A DNA stretch of 64,000 bases from Pseudidiomarina planktonica. GTDB lineage: Bacteria > Pseudomonadota > Gammaproteobacteria > Enterobacterales > Alteromonadaceae. The notes under the pieces are model-generated. The model was not told the DNA's origin. It did no database searches and saw nothing but the letters and a program-made list of their open reading frames with translations. The translations under genes were made by a program, and so were the position numbers. Below are positions 50,226-59,806 of this stretch, piece after piece. The first letter of the stretch is position 1. Each line of letters starts with the position of its first letter. The stretch lies in contig NZ_FXWH01000001.1 in assembly GCF_900177775.1 (NCBI RefSeq), forward strand, positions 186,001-250,000. The letters run 5' to 3'.

Positions 50226-52240
50226 CGCTTTTTCAAAGCATTCCTGAGCATAGCAATACCAACTGCATTTTTCTCATCCTGCTCTTCATCGCTCACAGGC
50301 TTTTTGGTGTCTTCCCATTCCACGTCGTCTTGCGGCAGTTCCCACAAAAACCGACTTGGCTCAGGCCGAATCACTTCACCATATTGGCGCCGTTCTTTGG
50401 CCATGGTAAATATTAATGAATGCTGAGCACGGGTAATGCCTACATAAGCCAGACGCCGCTCTTCGTCCACCATATTGTCGTCAACGCTGCTCTGGTGCGG
50501 CAGAATACCTTCTTCCATACCCACCATAAATACGTGCGGGAATTCCAGTCCTTTGGACGCATGTAGCGTCATCAGGTGCACCTGATCGCCTTGTTCGTCT
50601 TCTTCGTCGCGTGACAACATATCGCGCAGGGCGAGCTTGCTCACCGCTTCATCCAGCGTCAGGGGCTGGTGCTCGGGATCACCTTTGAGCATTTCGGTAA
50701 TCCAGCGATACAGTTCATTCACGTTCTTGTAACGCATTTCAGCGGCTTTAGTACTGGCGCTGGTTTCAAACAACCAGTCTTCGTAGTGAATATGTTGCAG
50801 CAGGCGTGAAATAGCCTGCGCTGCATACTCACGGTTGTCGCAATCGCGCGCGGTGGAGGTAATAAGCTGCACAAACTCTTGCACCGCTTGCATGGCACGC
50901 GTACCCAGTTGGGTTGTTAAACCACTATGCTGAGCGGCTTCCAGCAAACTAATATGCTGCTCGTTGGCCAGCAGGCCAATCCGTTCAAGTGTTTGCGGGC
51001 CTATGCCTCGTTTGGGAATATTTACCACCCGAATGAACGCCGTGTCGTCATTCGGATTCACCAACAATCGCAAATACGCCATGATGTCTTTGATTTCTGC
51101 GCGCGCAAAAAATGACTGGCCGCCGGTCATGCGATAAGGAATACGGTTACTGAGCAGTGCTTTTTCAAATACCCGCGCCTGATGGTTGCCGCGATACAAA
51201 ATGGCAAACTGGTGATAGGGGGTTCGGGCCAGAAATCGTTGCCGTACTATTTCGGCAACCACACGTTCGGCTTCATGCTCTTCGTTACGGCCATAGATAA
51301 CCTTCAGGGGTACACCGTACTCCATTTCCGAGAATAGCTTCTTCTCGAAAACGTGCGGGTTGTTGTCGATTAAAATATTGGCGGCTTTCAGAATGCGCCG
51401 GTGCGATCGGTAGTTCTGCTCCAGCTTAATCACTTTAAGTTGCGGGAAGTCATTTTGTAGCAGCGCCAGGTTTTTGGGCTGGGCACCGCGCCAGGAATAA
51501 ATCGACTGGTCATCGTCACCCACCACGGTAAAACGCGCGCGCTCACCAACTAAGTACCGAACTAACTGATACTGGCTGGTGTTGGTATCCTGATACTCGT
51601 CTACCAGTAAATACCGGAACTTCTTCTGCCAACGCTCGCGAACTGTTGGATTGTCGCGCATCAGCAGAGTAGGTAATAAAATTAAGTCGTCAAAGTCGAG
51701 TGCGTTGCAGGCACGTAGATTTTGCTGGTAACGGCGGTAGCACTCGGCAAACAGTTTTTCGTCTGGCAATTGAGCTTGTGCGGCGGCTTGCTCAGGGCTC
51801 AGCATGGCATTTTTCCAGTTGCTAATTTGGCTGCTAAGCAGCTTTAGCATGGTTTTATCGCCATCCAGCTCGTCTTCGGTCAGTGCTTTTAATAAGGCGA
51901 AAGTGTCTTGATCATCAAACAGTGAAAAGCCTGGCTTCATTCCAAGCGTTGCCACTTCACGCCGAATAATATTCAAGCCCAGGGTATGAAAGGTGGAAAC
52001 CGTTAAGCCGCGGCTTTCTTTGCGGCCCATGGTTTGTTTTACCCGTTCCTTCATTTCACGCGCGGCTTTGTTCGTAAAAGTTACCGCTGCTATATGGCGT
52101 GGTGAGTAATCACAACGCTGAATCAAGTAGGCTATTTTTTCCGTAATAACACGCGTTTTCCCACTCCCAGCACCGGCAAGCACGAGCAAAGGGCCGCTAA
52201 TGTAGTGCACGGCTTCCTGTTGGCTGGAATTTAATAGCAT
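50222..52240 (-). CDS. rep: ATP-dependent DNA helicase Rep
   Basis: Superfamily 1A 3'-5' helicase of 672 residues, the usual Rep length, that helps replication forks pass protein barriers. Motifs in order: Q-motif LNSSQQEAV, Walker A AGAGSGKTRV (about 22-31), TFTNKAAREMKER, DEYQDTN, VGDDDQSIYSWRGA, LEQNYRSHRRIL, TLHASKGLEFPHVF and YVGITRAQ. The beginning MLLNSSQQEAVHYISGP and overall pattern favour Rep over UvrD. Single gene, divergent from ubiK. Confidence 0.96.
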   Translation of the reverse strand: MLLNSSQQEAVHYISGPLLVLAGAGSGKTRVITEKIAYLIQRCDYSPRHIAAVTFTNKAAREMKERVKQTMGRKESRGLTVSTFHTLGLNIIRREVATLGMKPGFSLFDDQDTFALLKALTEDELDGDKTMLKLLSSQISNWKNAMLSPEQAAAQAQLPDEKLFAECYRRYQQNLRACNALDFDDLILLPTLLMRDNPTVRERWQKKFRYLLVDEYQDTNTSQYQLVRYLVGERARFTVVGDDDQSIYSWRGAQPKNLALLQNDFPQLKVIKLEQNYRSHRRILKAANILIDNNPHVFEKKLFSEMEYGVPLKVIYGRNEEHEAERVVAEIVRQRFLARTPYHQFAILYRGNHQARVFEKALLSNRIPYRMTGGQSFFARAEIKDIMAYLRLLVNPNDDTAFIRVVNIPKRGIGPQTLERIGLLANEQHISLLEAAQHSGLTTQLGTRAMQAVQEFVQLITSTARDCDNREYAAQAISRLLQHIHYEDWLFETSASTKAAEMRYKNVNELYRWITEMLKGDPEHQPLTLDEAVSKLALRDMLSRDEEDEQGDQVHLMTLHASKGLEFPHVFMVGMEEGILPHQSSVDDNMVDEERRLAYVGITRAQHSLIFTMAKERRQYGEVIRPEPSRFLWELPQDDVEWEDTKKPVSDEEQDEKNAVGIAMLRNALKKR

Positions 52241-52350
52241 AACGGTGCGGTAGCATCCTTTGATGATTCGGGAAAAGGCAATAGCAGGCGATTTTAACCG
52301 AAACTCCTGCTAAGCTAAATGGTATTCAACTGAGTAACGAGGTAACACCT

Positions 52351-52602
52351 GTGGACGCAAAGAAAATTGAAGATATCGCCCGTCAAATTAACGATAGCAT
52401 TCCAGCAGGTATGAAAGACTTTGCCGGCAATATGGAAAGTCGCATTAAACAGATTTTGCAGCAACAACTGAGTAAGCTGGATGTAGTAACTCGCGAAGAA
52501 CTCGATTTACAACAGCAAATGCTACTGCGTTTACGTCAGCGCGTTGAAGCCTTAGAGGCACAACTGGCAGCCCAAAACGACACGAACAAAAGCAGCGATT
52601 AA
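52351..52602 (+). CDS. ubiK: Ubiquinone biosynthesis accessory factor UbiK
   Basis: Small coiled-coil protein (83 residues) of the BMFP/YqiC group, which helps assemble the aerobic ubiquinone synthesis complex. The start is a GTG with GAGG upstream. The N-terminal helix KIEDIARQINDSIP and the C-terminal coil (VVTREELDLQQQMLLRLRQRV, split at residue 45-65) are typical. It is convergent with the next lipoprotein gene, one base between stops. Confidence 0.93.
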   Translation: MDAKKIEDIARQINDSIPAGMKDFAGNMESRIKQILQQQLSKLDVVTREELDLQQQMLLRLRQRVEALEAQLAAQNDTNKSSD

Positions 52603-52603
52603 G

Positions 52604-53284
52604 TTATTTGCGGCGCTTGCAATGCGCCCAGTCTTGTGGCGGATAGTCGGGCTGCTCGGTGCTATTAAAGCGCTCGGTAGCCGCAGCTAATTGCTGTCTA
52701 TACTCAGCAAAGTCGAGTTCGCCCTGCACTAAATGCCCCAGGTCACGCTGCACGTAGTAGGCTATTTCACCCACTTCATACAATACCGACTCTTTGTCTT
52801 CCCTAACTAATGCAGTTGCGTTGGCATCAAGTTTCGCCATGCAGCATTCCTGCAGTCGGTTATTTAGCTCGCGAACCACTGAGCGCGGAGAACCCATGTT
52901 GCCACTACTGTACTGACGCAACGGTTCCAACTTCTGAAAAGTTTCAGCGGCAATGGCGGTGGTTTGCTCGAGCAGTTGTAAAGATTCTTCCGCCAGTTGG
53001 TAGTTCAGAACCGTAAGGCGTTTACGGCTTTGTTGTGCGGCTTCTTCGGACAGAAACAGATCATCACTAACCAAAGTTCGCCAGCGTTCATTTAACAGCC
53101 GCAGGGTGCGAGTATCGTCAGGTGTTGCGGCGTACTCTGTTAAGTTTTGGGAAAAATCACAAACTTTAGCCAGTGAAACCGGTTCAACTTTAATTGGCGC
53201 CCGGCTTTGTTCCGGTGAGCATGCTACCAGGCCGCTAGACAAGAATAATAGCGCAATACCTGCGTAGCTGTTGTAAGCTTTCAT
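52604..53284 (-). CDS. Lipoprotein of unknown function
   Basis: 226 residues with a lipoprotein signal ending at LVAC (Cys22). The mature part is largely helical (DTRTLRLLNERWRTLVSDD, KRLTVLNYQLAEESLQLLE) with four further cysteines, including a CC pair in LQECCMAKL. I recognise no family. It faces ubiK tail to tail. Confidence 0.78.
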   Translation of the reverse strand: MKAYNSYAGIALLFLSSGLVACSPEQSRAPIKVEPVSLAKVCDFSQNLTEYAATPDDTRTLRLLNERWRTLVSDDLFLSEEAAQQSRKRLTVLNYQLAEESLQLLEQTTAIAAETFQKLEPLRQYSSGNMGSPRSVVRELNNRLQECCMAKLDANATALVREDKESVLYEVGEIAYYVQRDLGHLVQGELDFAEYRQQLAAATERFNSTEQPDYPPQDWAHCKRRK

Positions 53285-53413
53285 GAGATTTTTCCGTAAC
53301 GTAAATTTTTATCTGGCCGTGGGTTGACGGCACCGCAAGAGGCCGCCAGCATACCATAAAGGCGTCTTTTCGAATATCCAATATCTTAAAATGGTCCCGT
53401 GGAGGTAGCATTC

Positions 53414-54154
53414 GTGGCACAGTGGTTAGATGCAGAAGTAGTAGAGAATTATGCTTGGAATCAGGAATTATTCAGCGTTCGGGTGCGAACCACGCCGTTT
53501 GAATTTGTGGCCGGGCAATTTGTTCGGTTGGGAATTACCACCGAAGATGGGCGTGTACAACGAGCTTATTCACTGGTGAATGGTCCTGATGCCGAGGTGC
53601 TGGATTTTCTGGTTACGCGAGTGGAAGGCGGCAAGCTGTCACCACTACTGCATCACCTTCAACCGGGTCAAACTGTGCAGGTTAGTCAGCCGCCAAGTGG
53701 ATTCTTTACCTTGAATGAAGTTCCGGATGGCGACAGCTTATGGTTACTGTCGTCGGGTACAGGCATAGGACCGTATTTATCGATGCTGGCAACCGACATT
53801 CCGTGGCAACGATTTAAACGAATTCATTTAGTGCATGCGGTACGCCATACGTCAGATCTGGCATATCGGGCGCAGTTAGAAGCCTGGGAGCAAAGTCATG
53901 CGAAGCAGTTCAACTATGTGCCGGTAGTATCAAGAGAAGACTGCGAAGGCGCGCTTCGCGGCCGTATTCCTGCCTTAATTGAAAGCGGCGAACTGGAGGC
54001 TGCAGTTGGTGATCAGTTAACTAGCGACGCGCAGGTTATGATTTGCGGAAATCCAGACATGATTAAAGACGCAAAAGTGATTCTGGATGCGAAAGGCTTA
54101 CCGAAGAACTTACGCCGGAAACCAGGTAACGTTACCGTTGAGCAATACTGGTAA
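53414..54154 (+). CDS. fpr: Ferredoxin/flavodoxin-NADP+ reductase
   Basis: FAD enzyme of 246 residues that moves electrons between NADPH and ferredoxin or flavodoxin. I chose the GTG at 53414 because GGAGG lies eight bases ahead and the protein then begins MAQWLDAEVVENYAWNQ, as in the Escherichia coli enzyme. FAD site RAYSLVNGPD (about 51-60), GTGIGPYLSML (about 114-124), VHAVRHTSDLAYR, VVSRE, MICGNPDM and the C-terminal VEQYW that stacks on the flavin are present. Convergent with the TetR gene of the efflux operon. Confidence 0.96.
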   Translation: MAQWLDAEVVENYAWNQELFSVRVRTTPFEFVAGQFVRLGITTEDGRVQRAYSLVNGPDAEVLDFLVTRVEGGKLSPLLHHLQPGQTVQVSQPPSGFFTLNEVPDGDSLWLLSSGTGIGPYLSMLATDIPWQRFKRIHLVHAVRHTSDLAYRAQLEAWEQSHAKQFNYVPVVSREDCEGALRGRIPALIESGELEAAVGDQLTSDAQVMICGNPDMIKDAKVILDAKGLPKNLRRKPGNVTVEQYW

Positions 54155-54178
54155 GGGAATCCTTTACCAGAGCCGGCG

Positions 54179-54790
54179 TTAGCTGGTTTCCGTTTGGCTA
54201 TAAACGCCTAACGAGAATGGGCGAATAACTTTTAGAATTTCGGCCTGACGAAGTGCCGGCTCGGCAGGTAAATCTATCTTATCGTCAATAATTAGCGTTG
54301 CCAGCCCATGCACCAGTGACCAGGCACCTTGGGTGGTTGCATGGTGATTTAGCTGGTGTGGGTTGGTCTGTTGCAGAGCTTCACCTACGGCGTGCTGAAT
54401 AGGTTCAAAGCTCAGCCGGCCAGCAGTTTCTCGTTCAGTCGACGCAGTCATTTGCGATAGCTCGTTACCAAACATCAAACGAAATAGCTGCCGGTGTTCC
54501 AGTGCGTAGTTAATGTATCCCAATGCAATACGCTCGGCCTTTAACTCTGCTGAGCTACTGCGCAACGACTCATCAATATATTTACGTAATTGAATGAAAC
54601 CCTCTGTGGCCAGAGCTTCTAACAACGCATCCTTGTTATTGAAATGATTGTAAGGCGCCGTAGCGCTAACGCCGGCAGCTTTCGCTAGGGCACGCAGGGT
54701 CAGACCTTTCATGCCCTCATTCACGAGGATTTTCTCGGCTTCAATTAATAACGCTTCTTTCAAATTGCCGTGATGATAAGGACTTTTCAA
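54179..54790 (-). CDS. TetR-family regulator of the RND efflux operon
   Basis: 203 residues. N-terminal helix-turn-helix (about 12-60: TLRALAKAAGVSATAPYNHF) and a C-terminal ligand domain of the WHG type (WSLVHGLATL). The start is a TTG; the leading KSPYHHGNLKEALL agrees with related regulators. It is the last gene of the operon, 15 bases after the pump gene, so it probably controls its own operon through the tandem operator at 58957-58983. Confidence 0.93.
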   Translation of the reverse strand: MKSPYHHGNLKEALLIEAEKILVNEGMKGLTLRALAKAAGVSATAPYNHFNNKDALLEALATEGFIQLRKYIDESLRSSSAELKAERIALGYINYALEHRQLFRLMFGNELSQMTASTERETAGRLSFEPIQHAVGEALQQTNPHQLNHHATTQGAWSLVHGLATLIIDDKIDLPAEPALRQAEILKVIRPFSLGVYSQTETS

Positions 54791-54805
54791 TGTTACGCCA
54801 GCCTC

Positions 54806-57800
54806 TTAGGAAGATTGGGATTGTTGGTTGCCTGCCAAAAGTATAAACAGACAGGGCACCAGGTAAAAGGACAGTAATACTGAAAGTAACACACCTCCGG
54901 CTACGGCCACAGCAAATGGTGGCCAAAATGCTCCACCGCCTAAAATTAACGGCAGAAAACCAAAGAAGGTGGTAAGCGTGGTGGAGGTAATATGTTTAGA
55001 CGAATGCATTACTTCCTGTACCACGTTGTGAACCTGCAAACGCTGATTGGCCGCGGCTGCTTGTAGTGATGTCAGAATGATAATAGCTGCGTTAATGGAA
55101 ACACCAATGGCCCCTATAAGACCAATAATGGCCTGTATTCCAAACGGGTAGCGCAGAACAATCAAGCTTAGCAGGCTTAAGCCCACCGACAGTAAACACA
55201 CCAACAGCGCAATAGCCGACACCCGAAAGCTGTTAAACGTCATGACAATAGTTATCACGGTTAAAGAAACAACCAGGCCTAGCACTGCTACCAGATTGCG
55301 AAGTGTTTCAGCGCGTTCACCCGCGTCACCCCCAAAGCTAATTTCGTAACCCGCCGGCACCGCCAGTGGATTCAACTCCAGTGACTTCTGAACCTGTTGA
55401 AACACCACATCGGGTAATACCTGAGTATCAATAAATGCCTGCACAATATTCACTCGTTCGCTGTTTAATCGGGTGATGTCACCGTCAGCAGGGGTTACCG
55501 TTACCGACGCTATGGCTTCCAGCGGGACTGTGCCAGCAGCGGGTGTTTGTATGGGTAAGCTAAGTATATTGATAATAGATTCGCGATTTCTGACATTGGA
55601 CTTAAGCCAAACCGGCACTTGTACGGTATCTTCCAGAATGAAGCCGGCCGGGGCGCCAATAGTTGCCAAACGAACTTGCTCCGACACTTCGGCGGGCGTT
55701 AGTTGTAATGCTCGTACCGAAGCGGCATCAATATCTAACTGGTAGCTGGGGGCGCCTGCAGTTAATGAGGCTCGAGTGGAGGTGACTGATTCGATGCCTG
55801 CCAACCGCAGGCGCAGTTCGTCACCCAGTCGCTGCAATATGTGCAAGTCGGTGCCGGTAACGCGAATTTCAACAGGCGCATCAACCGGTGGGCCCTGGTT
55901 CAGTTTACGAACCAGCAGCTGGGCAGCAGGGAAGCGGGTTGCCAATTCGGGTTGTAAACGTTTCACTAGCTGCCCAGTGGCCTCAGCATCTTCAGTTTGT
56001 ACATAAATATGCGCGTAGCTAGGGGTGTTGTCCTTCCCACTACGAATATTGTAGTAAAACGCCGGAAAGCTCTCGCCAACAATATGACTGACAGCCTTTA
56101 CACCCTCGGTTTGGTTTAAGTATTCCAGTATCGGCTGCAACTGTTCCGTGGTCGCCGTAAGTGAGGACAATTCACTAAACTGTACTTCAATATGAAATTG
56201 ATCGCGGTCTACGCCCGGGAAAAACTGCGCCGTTAAAGTGGGGAATAGCGCGAAACCTGCAATAGGTAACAGTAGCGCCAGCGGTATGGATTTGCGTTTG
56301 TGAGAGTACGCCCACACCAGCGAGTTGCGGAATTTCAATGCAATGGTTTGTTGCCATTGCCATTCGCGTTGTGGTGTTGGAAAGCGTGTTAGCACCTGAC
56401 CTGCAATAGCCGGGGTTACGATGAGTGATAACAGCAGTGATGCAACCAGCATTACTATGACTGAAATGGCAATAGAACCAACGAAGTCGCCGGAAGGTCC
56501 GGGCAACATCACCATTGGCATAAAGGCTAAAATAGTTGTAATAGTTGAGGCCGAAAGCGGTATCCACAAGCGGGCAACGGCCTTTTGAATGGATTCCTGT
56601 ACAGTCAATTGGCTCAGGTTTTTCTTAATCTCGTCGGTCATCACAATAGCGCTATCAACCAACAAGCCCAGTGACACAATAAGCCCGGTAATGGACATTT
56701 GATGAATCGTCATGTCGATAAAGCGGAACACAATCATGCTTAACAGGGTTGCCAGCGGAATAATACTGGCAACAATAAGCGCTACCCGCATTCCCATAGT
56801 GACAATCAAAATGGCAATAACCAGCACAATACCTATAGCCAGATTAGCCAGTAGGTCATTAATTTTTGTAGTGGTGTAGTCGTTTTGATTAAAAATAGTT
56901 TCCAGTTCGATATTGTCTGGTAATTGCCTGGTGAACCGTTCAAGACTGCTGTTGATAGCGCCTGACCAAACATGAACCTGTTTGTCAGATTGCATGCGAG
57001 CGCCCACTAAAATAGTGCGCTGTTGGTTATGATAAGCCGCACGGGACAACGGCTCGCGAAGCCCTTTTTCTACGCTGGCAACATCGCCCAGTAATAGCGT
57101 TTGGCCGCTGGTTGCAGCAGCAATGGTGGTATTCATAACGTCGTTAACCGACTGAAACTGATTACCGGGTTGCAACAGTAGGTCGGAGCCAGCAGATTCC
57201 ACTTTACCGGCACTTTGCTTAATATCATGTTGTGCCAGTATGCCAACAAGATCAGTCAGCGTTAGGTTGGCTTGCTGCAACTTTTGCAAATCAACGGCAA
57301 CGCGAATGCGTTCTTCATTCATCCCAAAAATACGAACCAGCTTAGTGTTAGGAACCAGTCGCAATTGATCCTGAAGGCTCAGGGCGTAGCGTTGAGCCAG
57401 CGCAATATCTTGCGAGCGGCTAGGCGTAATACTAACAATGCTGGTGTAAGCGCCAGCTCGGTCACTATCAAACACCGGGGCTGATGCACTGGCGGGTAAG
57501 GCAGGCTGTGCCTGAGCAATGGCATCACGAACTTCTGACCAGATGCTCTCAATAGTGTCGGCGGGAACAAAGGAAGAAAGCTCAATTTGAATTACCGAAA
57601 TATTCTGGCGCGAGGTTGAGTTAATTTCATGAATTTCGTCAATTTCACGTAACTCAGTTTCAATACGCTCAGTAACCAGGGCCTCTACCTGAGAAGCCGT
57701 TGCACCGGGAAAGCTGGTAACAATAGTGGCAAACAAGTTGGTAATGGTTGGATCTTCCTGACGGCCAACCGAACTGAGCGAGGTATAACCAACCACCGCA

Positions 57801-57859
57801 AGCATCACAATCAACAGAGCCAGGTAGCGCCACTGCCGATAGAACATCAGGGCGATCAT
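54806..57859 (-). CDS. RND-family efflux pump (inner-membrane transporter)
   Basis: Proton-driven exporter of 1017 residues. Twelve membrane helices are expected: one at the N-terminus, a block at about 330-530, one near 540 and a block at about 850-1010. The two large periplasmic loops between them form the porter domains. The TM4 motif LGLLVDSAIVMTDEI carries the proton-relay Asp. Codon overlap ATGA with the adaptor gene gives tight coupling. Length and pattern fit the lipophilic-compound (HAE1-type) branch rather than metal pumps. No outer-membrane channel gene is present here, so it must use a TolC-like protein encoded elsewhere. Substrate unknown. Confidence 0.95.
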   Translation of the reverse strand: MIALMFYRQWRYLALLIVMLAVVGYTSLSSVGRQEDPTITNLFATIVTSFPGATASQVEALVTERIETELREIDEIHEINSTSRQNISVIQIELSSFVPADTIESIWSEVRDAIAQAQPALPASASAPVFDSDRAGAYTSIVSITPSRSQDIALAQRYALSLQDQLRLVPNTKLVRIFGMNEERIRVAVDLQKLQQANLTLTDLVGILAQHDIKQSAGKVESAGSDLLLQPGNQFQSVNDVMNTTIAAATSGQTLLLGDVASVEKGLREPLSRAAYHNQQRTILVGARMQSDKQVHVWSGAINSSLERFTRQLPDNIELETIFNQNDYTTTKINDLLANLAIGIVLVIAILIVTMGMRVALIVASIIPLATLLSMIVFRFIDMTIHQMSITGLIVSLGLLVDSAIVMTDEIKKNLSQLTVQESIQKAVARLWIPLSASTITTILAFMPMVMLPGPSGDFVGSIAISVIVMLVASLLLSLIVTPAIAGQVLTRFPTPQREWQWQQTIALKFRNSLVWAYSHKRKSIPLALLLPIAGFALFPTLTAQFFPGVDRDQFHIEVQFSELSSLTATTEQLQPILEYLNQTEGVKAVSHIVGESFPAFYYNIRSGKDNTPSYAHIYVQTEDAEATGQLVKRLQPELATRFPAAQLLVRKLNQGPPVDAPVEIRVTGTDLHILQRLGDELRLRLAGIESVTSTRASLTAGAPSYQLDIDAASVRALQLTPAEVSEQVRLATIGAPAGFILEDTVQVPVWLKSNVRNRESIINILSLPIQTPAAGTVPLEAIASVTVTPADGDITRLNSERVNIVQAFIDTQVLPDVVFQQVQKSLELNPLAVPAGYEISFGGDAGERAETLRNLVAVLGLVVSLTVITIVMTFNSFRVSAIALLVCLLSVGLSLLSLIVLRYPFGIQAIIGLIGAIGVSINAAIIILTSLQAAAANQRLQVHNVVQEVMHSSKHITSTTLTTFFGFLPLILGGGAFWPPFAVAVAGGVLLSVLLSFYLVPCLFILLAGNQQSQSS

Positions 57860-58926
57860 GGGTGTAGGCCTACAGCCGTTATGTGCTGGCCGGGTACTAC
57901 TTTATTTAAACCTGCCTCAATGATGACAATCTCACGGGGCAGGTCACCTTGGATATAGGCTTGCTCGTGTTCCATATGTAGTACTTTTACAGCGTACGGA
58001 TGAATGCGTTGCTGTTCGTCCAGCAAATAAATGACCCAGCGACCTTTATCTTCAGAAGTCAGCGCTGTGGAAGGTATCCAGTAGCCAGCTTCTTCCAGCC
58101 GATTGGTGACCGTTGCCCGAACTAGCTGGCCGGGGTAAACCGGGGCAGGTTCAAGCTGAAAGAGTAAGTCGATAGTGCGGCTGTGCTGCGCTTGCTGAAT
58201 GTCGCGACCCATTAAGCGGCCGGTAAGCTTAAGGCCATCCGCATCAAGTTTTACCGGCTGCTTGAACTCAAAGCGCTGGTACAGCTGACTGGGTAAACCT
58301 ATTCGAGCGCGTAAATCCTGCGGATCAACAAGCTGAAATACCGTCTGCCCACTGGCAACAAACTCATTGTTATTGGTAATACGTTTGGTAATAACGCCGG
58401 AAAAAGGCGCGTACAGTTTCTTTTTTGCAATTTCCAGCTGTAACTGTGACTGCTCGGCTTCCAGTTGGCTTACTGCATCTAATGCTGCCTGATAGCGGTA
58501 ATTGGCATTATCAAATTCTTGCTCCGATACACGGCTATTAGCATATAGGCTGGCTACTCGTTGGTAGCTACGCTGGGCGAGTTCCGTTTCAGATTTTTGC
58601 TGGCGCAGCGCTGCGTCAATGCCAGCTTTGCGCTCAGCTAGCACGCTCACGTCTTGCTCAGCTAATAACTGCCCTCGCTCTACCCGGGCAAAGTCATCCA
58701 CATGCAGCTGCGTGACTTTACCGGCAAACTCAAAGCTAAGGTTGGCTTCACGACTAGCTTCGATAACACCTGTGTATTGGGCACTAATGTTTACGAATTC
58801 TTGCTGTTGATAACTACCAACCGGCATTGCAACAGATTGCAGGTTGTTCGAGTTGTCCGTGCTATAGGCAGTGCTGGTTAGGCTGCTCAGTACCAGCAGC
58901 CAAATAAATCGATGTAATGTATTCAT
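57856..58926 (-). CDS. RND periplasmic adaptor (HlyD/membrane fusion family)
   Basis: 356 residues with signal peptide MNTLHRFIWLLVLSSLTSTAYS, lacking a lipobox. Lipoyl-like halves (FEFAGKVTQLHVDDFARVERG and KKLYAPFSGVITKRITNNN, each in part) flank a helical hairpin (about 95-165) that contacts the outer-membrane channel. Beta-barrel and membrane-proximal domains follow. It is first in the operon; GAGGAAA lies before the ATG. It links the pump to a TolC-type channel. Confidence 0.94.
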   Translation of the reverse strand: MNTLHRFIWLLVLSSLTSTAYSTDNSNNLQSVAMPVGSYQQQEFVNISAQYTGVIEASREANLSFEFAGKVTQLHVDDFARVERGQLLAEQDVSVLAERKAGIDAALRQQKSETELAQRSYQRVASLYANSRVSEQEFDNANYRYQAALDAVSQLEAEQSQLQLEIAKKKLYAPFSGVITKRITNNNEFVASGQTVFQLVDPQDLRARIGLPSQLYQRFEFKQPVKLDADGLKLTGRLMGRDIQQAQHSRTIDLLFQLEPAPVYPGQLVRATVTNRLEEAGYWIPSTALTSEDKGRWVIYLLDEQQRIHPYAVKVLHMEHEQAYIQGDLPREIVIIEAGLNKVVPGQHITAVGLHP

Positions 58927-58956
58927 GGGTTTTTCCTCGCCTAACCCGAAAATATA

Positions 58957-58983
58957 TTTACAGTGTAAACTTAACGGTGTAAA
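58957..58983. promoter_or_regulatory. Tandem operator between the RND operon and the HD/DJ-1 pair
   Basis: TTTACAGTGTAAA (58957-58969) is a perfect dyad around one base. A second copy, TTAACGGTGTAAA (58971-58983), matches at 11 of 13 positions and lies 14 bases on. The pair lies 30-57 bases before the adaptor start and 35-61 before the HD-protein start, so one protein bound here could control both directions. The TetR protein of the operon is the obvious candidate. Confidence 0.6.
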
Positions 58984-59017
58984 TTTAGCAAATAAAAAGT
59001 TTATTGAGGGAACAATA

Positions 59018-59806
59018 ATGGCGAAACCTTACCTTGGCTCTTTTGATTGGGGCGAGCACTCGAATGGCATTTTGAGCGGTTCGGACAAGCTGAAGGTGCT
59101 GCAGTTGTTGGTAAAATCTCAGCTTGGGCAAGCTTTTAGCCGGCTAGGGCAAAAGCTGGGATTAGATAAGCAAAATCTTGCCCGGTTAAACTTCGATGCG
59201 ATTAAGGCGCCGGATACTAGCTTCTGCAAAGCCGCGCATATGGAAGCGCTAACTATTTACTCGCCGGAACTTATGTTTCACTGTATTCGAACTTACTTAT
59301 TTGCCTGTTTATTCGGCCAGTACCATAACCAACAGCCGGATTTTGAACTACTGTATACAGGATGCTTACTTCACGATGTTGGTTTAACCAGTAGCAATCA
59401 GTGTCAGTGCACAAGTACGGGCTTCCAGGTTGTTGGGGCGCGCTATGCCTATGACTTTGCCGAACGCCATTCTCAACTGGCTTCACGCCGCGTTCCGCTT
59501 TATGAAAGTATCAGCTATCACCTGAATCCTTTTGTGCCTTTTACTGACCAAACTGTGGAAGCCGCCTTGCTGCAACGTGGAGCTATGCTCGATGTGATTG
59601 GCCTGAATCATCACCAGTTGGGTAAGCAAGTTATTCAGCGGGTTAATAAATTCGCGCCGCGCGACGGTTTTACTGAGGCCATTGTTGGTTCAATGCAAAA
59701 TATTGAACATGCAGTAGGCTCGCACGCGCATTTTTTGGCTAAGCTGGGTTTTGAAAAGCTCGCATCGACAAACAAAATTGACACTATGGTGGAAACCTAT
59801 GAATAA
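59018..59806 (+). CDS. HD-domain protein, cyanamide hydratase-like
   Basis: 262 residues from the ATG at 59018, with GAGGG six bases upstream; a longer frame from 58871 runs through the operator region. The HD metal site is formed by His in FHCIRTYLF (about 89), the pair in CLLHDVGLT (about 118-119) and later acids and histidines (LDVIGLNHHQLGK). The segment resembles the cyanamide hydratase-type HD proteins, which hydrate cyanamide to urea, but many relatives have no known substrate. Its last eight bases overlap the DJ-1 gene. Possibly controlled by the tandem operator. Confidence 0.85.
   Translation: MAKPYLGSFDWGEHSNGILSGSDKLKVLQLLVKSQLGQAFSRLGQKLGLDKQNLARLNFDAIKAPDTSFCKAAHMEALTIYSPELMFHCIRTYLFACLFGQYHNQQPDFELLYTGCLLHDVGLTSSNQCQCTSTGFQVVGARYAYDFAERHSQLASRRVPLYESISYHLNPFVPFTDQTVEAALLQRGAMLDVIGLNHHQLGKQVIQRVNKFAPRDGFTEAIVGSMQNIEHAVGSHAHFLAKLGFEKLASTNKIDTMVETYE

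Noticed and set aside
54133-54172. Imperfect hairpin (GGTAAGG ... CCTTTACC) after fpr
   Set aside because: Bulged stem and no T-run; not enough to call a terminator.
58871-59017. 49-codon extension of the HD-domain protein
   Set aside because: It crosses the tandem operator and the divergent promoter; GAGGG precedes the ATG at 59018.
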